A stretch of 7,040 nucleotides of DNA from Actinomycetota bacterium (GTDB lineage Bacteria > Actinomycetota > Actinomycetes > Nanopelagicales > Nanopelagicaceae): NCBI GenBank assembly GCA_947465365.1, contig CANIAV010000039.1:1-7040 (forward strand). Direction: 5' to 3'. Under the pieces are notes generated by a model that was given only the letters and a program-made list of their open reading frames with translations, did not search any database and had not been told where the DNA came from. The position numbers and the translations under genes were made by a program. Below are positions 5,689 to 7,040 of the stretch, piece by piece (position 1 is the stretch's first letter; every line of letters begins with the position of its first letter).

Positions 5689-6114
5689 CTACGCTCTTTC
5701 AGCCAAAATCAAACAAGTAATTCGCGCTGAACAAGTACGTTCACCTTGTTCGTTGGTAATCACGATCTCGTAAACACATAGGGTTTTACCAAGCGATACT
5801 GCTGTTGCAACTCCCGTCACAAATCCGTACGTTGCAGATTTGTGATGCGTGGCATTGATATCCACACCAACAATTCTGCGGTTAGGGCCAGCATGCAATT
5901 GGGTGCCGATCGAACCGAGTGATTCAGCTAAAACGACATTGGCTCCGCCGTGTAAAAGTCCTATCGGCTGAGTGTTTCCTTCAACCGGCATGCGAGCGAC
6001 TAAACGCTCCGGGGATGCTTCCAGGATTTCGATACCCATCTTCTTATCAAGTGCGCCGCTGCCGCGTTCCCGAATAATCTCTAAAAAGTTTGGGGTATTT
6101 TCTGGCTGCGTCAT
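5689..6114 (-). CDS. PaaI/YdiI-like hotdog-fold acyl-CoA thioesterase
   Basis: A 141-residue single-domain hotdog protein. The family core is QPIGLLHGGANVVLAESLGS (49-68), with Q49, H55 and E64 matching by position the catalytic residues of E. coli YdiI and EntH (Q48, H54, E63 as I recall). Then come GVDINATHHKSA (83-94) and an antiparallel beta region with GKTLCVYEIVI. Such enzymes hydrolyse aromatic or other acyl-CoA thioesters, and some act in menaquinone synthesis; the substrate here cannot be read. The start at 6114 has no Shine-Dalgarno sequence, but a -10-like TACTAT lies eight bases upstream, which fits a leaderless message. It is divergent from polA (48 bases apart) and convergent with livF. 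A thioesterase near polA also occurs, from memory, in other actinobacteria. Confidence 0.88.
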   Translation of the reverse strand: MTQPENTPNFLEIIRERGSGALDKKMGIEILEASPERLVARMPVEGNTQPIGLLHGGANVVLAESLGSIGTQLHAGPNRRIVGVDINATHHKSATYGFVTGVATAVSLGKTLCVYEIVITNEQGERTCSARITCLILAERA

Positions 6115-6122
6115 AGTTCGAA

Positions 6123-6128
6123 ATAGTA
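6123..6128 (-). promoter_or_regulatory. Candidate -10 box for a leaderless thioesterase transcript
   Basis: On the minus strand TACTAT (four of six matches to TATAAT) ends eight bases before the ATG at 6114, so transcription would begin at or near the start codon. A weak -35-like TAGAGA lies 18 bases further upstream (6147-6152). Support is modest and rests on the absence of a ribosome binding site. Confidence 0.35.
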
Positions 6129-6151
6129 ACTTATTTAACCGCTACTTCTCT

Positions 6152-6155
6152 AGGA
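6152..6155 (+). promoter_or_regulatory. Ribosome binding site of polA
   Basis: AGGA lies seven bases before ATG 6163 and supports that start. The ATG at 6155 overlaps this site and is out of frame. Nothing convincing as a polA promoter can be picked out in the 48-base divergent gap. Confidence 0.6.
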
Positions 6156-6162
6156 TGGCGCC

Positions 6163-7040
6163 ATGGCTCAGAAGCGATTACTCCTAATTGATGGCCATTC
6201 GATGGCATATCGCGCCTTCTTTGCCTTACCTGCAGAAAATTTCACAACAGCGCAAGGGCAACACACCAACGCTATCTATGGCTTTGCCACGATGTTGATC
6301 TCACTCTTAAAGGATGAGAAGCCAACCCACGTTGCAGTTGCCTTCGATGTGTCGCGAAAGACTTTCCGTACCGATATTTTTCCCGAATATAAAGCCAATC
6401 GTGCCAAGACTCCTGATGAATTTCGCTCGCAGATGTCATTTCTCAATGAACTAGTAACTGGCTTTGGAATTACCCAATTTGCTCTGGAGGGTTATGAAGC
6501 AGATGACCTCATCGCCACCATTACCAAACAGGCAGAACGTGAAGGTGTGGAAGTCCTGATTTGTACCGGGGATCGCGATAGTTTCCAACTTGTTACTGAA
6601 AAGACAACAGTTCTCTATCCCAAACGCGGTGTATCCGAAATGGCACGGATGACTCCTGCTGCGGTTATTGAAAAATACGGAATGTCGCCAGATCAATATC
6701 CAGATTTTGCTGCCTTGCGCGGAGACCCCAGCGATAACTTGCCATCTATTCCCGGCGTTGGTGAGAAGACGGCGGCAAAGTGGATCGTGGAATATGGATC
6801 GCTGCAAGAGCTAATTGCCAATGTAGATAAGGTCGGCGGCAAAGTCGGACAATCACTGCGCGATAATATAAATGATGTAATTCGCAATCGCGAGTTAACG
6901 CAATTGATCCATGATGCGCCGATTGATTACGAGGTCGATGCGCTTATCTGGCCAGGCGTTGATGAGGCAGATCTAACTAAGTTATTTGAGCAGTTGGAAT
7001 TTCGCACCTTAAAAGATCGCCTTAAGCCAATCCTTAACGC
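6163..7040 (+). CDS. polA: DNA polymerase I, 5'-3' exonuclease domain (runs off the window)
   Basis: The frame is open from ATG 6163 to the window end (292 complete codons), so only the N-terminal third of a roughly 900-residue protein is present. It is the 5'-3' exonuclease (flap nuclease) domain, which removes RNA primers and damaged strands in lagging-strand maturation and repair. The metal-binding acidic residues are all visible: D10 (LIDGHSMAYRAF), D62 (AFD), E112, D114 and D115 (YEADDLIAT), D137 and D139 (TGDRDSFQLV), D188 and D191 (GDPSDNLP). These are followed by the helix-hairpin-helix element IPGVGEKTAAKW (196-207). The domain therefore looks active. Whether the proofreading domain and polymerase domain downstream are intact cannot be seen. 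It is divergent from the thioesterase gene. Confidence 0.95.
   Translation, partial: MAQKRLLLIDGHSMAYRAFFALPAENFTTAQGQHTNAIYGFATMLISLLKDEKPTHVAVAFDVSRKTFRTDIFPEYKANRAKTPDEFRSQMSFLNELVTGFGITQFALEGYEADDLIATITKQAEREGVEVLICTGDRDSFQLVTEKTTVLYPKRGVSEMARMTPAAVIEKYGMSPDQYPDFAALRGDPSDNLPSIPGVGEKTAAKWIVEYGSLQELIANVDKVGGKVGQSLRDNINDVIRNRELTQLIHDAPIDYEVDALIWPGVDEADLTKLFEQLEFRTLKDRLKPILN

Noticed and set aside
5729..5751. GAACAAG/CTTGTTC hairpin as the livF operon terminator
   Set aside because: It has 7 bp, a nine-base loop and no T-tract, and it lies in the thioesterase coding sequence. It is too weak to call.
6155..6164. Palindrome ATGGCGCCAT at the polA start
   Set aside because: A 10-bp dyad made of the start codon and its mirror. 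Probably chance, with no further symmetry around it.
820..6887. Open frames of 60-150 codons antisense to, or shifted within, livK, livH, livG, livF and polA
   Set aside because: They overlap well-supported genes in other frames, have no recognisable domains and no ribosome binding sites, and are explained as shadows of the real coding frames.

Overview
The window looks like chromosomal DNA of an actinobacterium with a compact genome and a fairly low GC content for that phylum. A freshwater planktonic lineage such as Nanopelagicales (acI) would fit, but that is an inference from composition and style. The phylum-level call rests on gene order: a tRNA-Leu, a PdtaR-type ANTAR response regulator, a complete branched-chain amino acid ABC transporter, a hotdog thioesterase and polA in one neighbourhood. 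I recall a similar order in Streptomyces. Spacing is tight, with several overlapping or nearly touching genes and two starts that look leaderless or nearly so.

Layout: 1-36 is the last 11 codons of an unidentified upstream gene. 51-123 is a tRNA with anticodon CAA (leucine) that has an unusually short variable loop. 125-727 is the response regulator pdtaR, which starts two bases after the last base of the tRNA. 728-877 is a structured leader, including a sequence that can pair with the ribosome binding site of the next gene. 878-2041 is livK, the secreted substrate-binding protein. A 17-bp intrinsic terminator follows at 2063-2113, then a second leader with two hairpins. livH, livM, livG and livF (2209-5683) follow as a tight operon. 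On the opposite strand, 6114-5689 encodes a PaaI/YdiI-like hotdog thioesterase whose stop codon lies five bases from that of livF. polA starts divergently at 6163 and runs off the end of the window.

How the genes work together: LivK captures branched-chain or related amino acids outside the cell, LivH and LivM form the membrane channel, and LivG and LivF hydrolyse ATP. The terminator after livK should allow much more binding protein than membrane complex. PdtaR is an antitermination-type, RNA-binding response regulator. Its place directly upstream of two structured liv leaders makes control of the transporter a reasonable hypothesis, but the hairpins do not match the known ANTAR target motif. 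The thioesterase and polA appear to be ordinary neighbours.

This is mostly a conserved, ordinary locus, not a new system. The points most worth following up are the short-variable-arm tRNA-Leu, the tRNA-pdtaR junction, and the anti-Shine-Dalgarno hairpin before livK.
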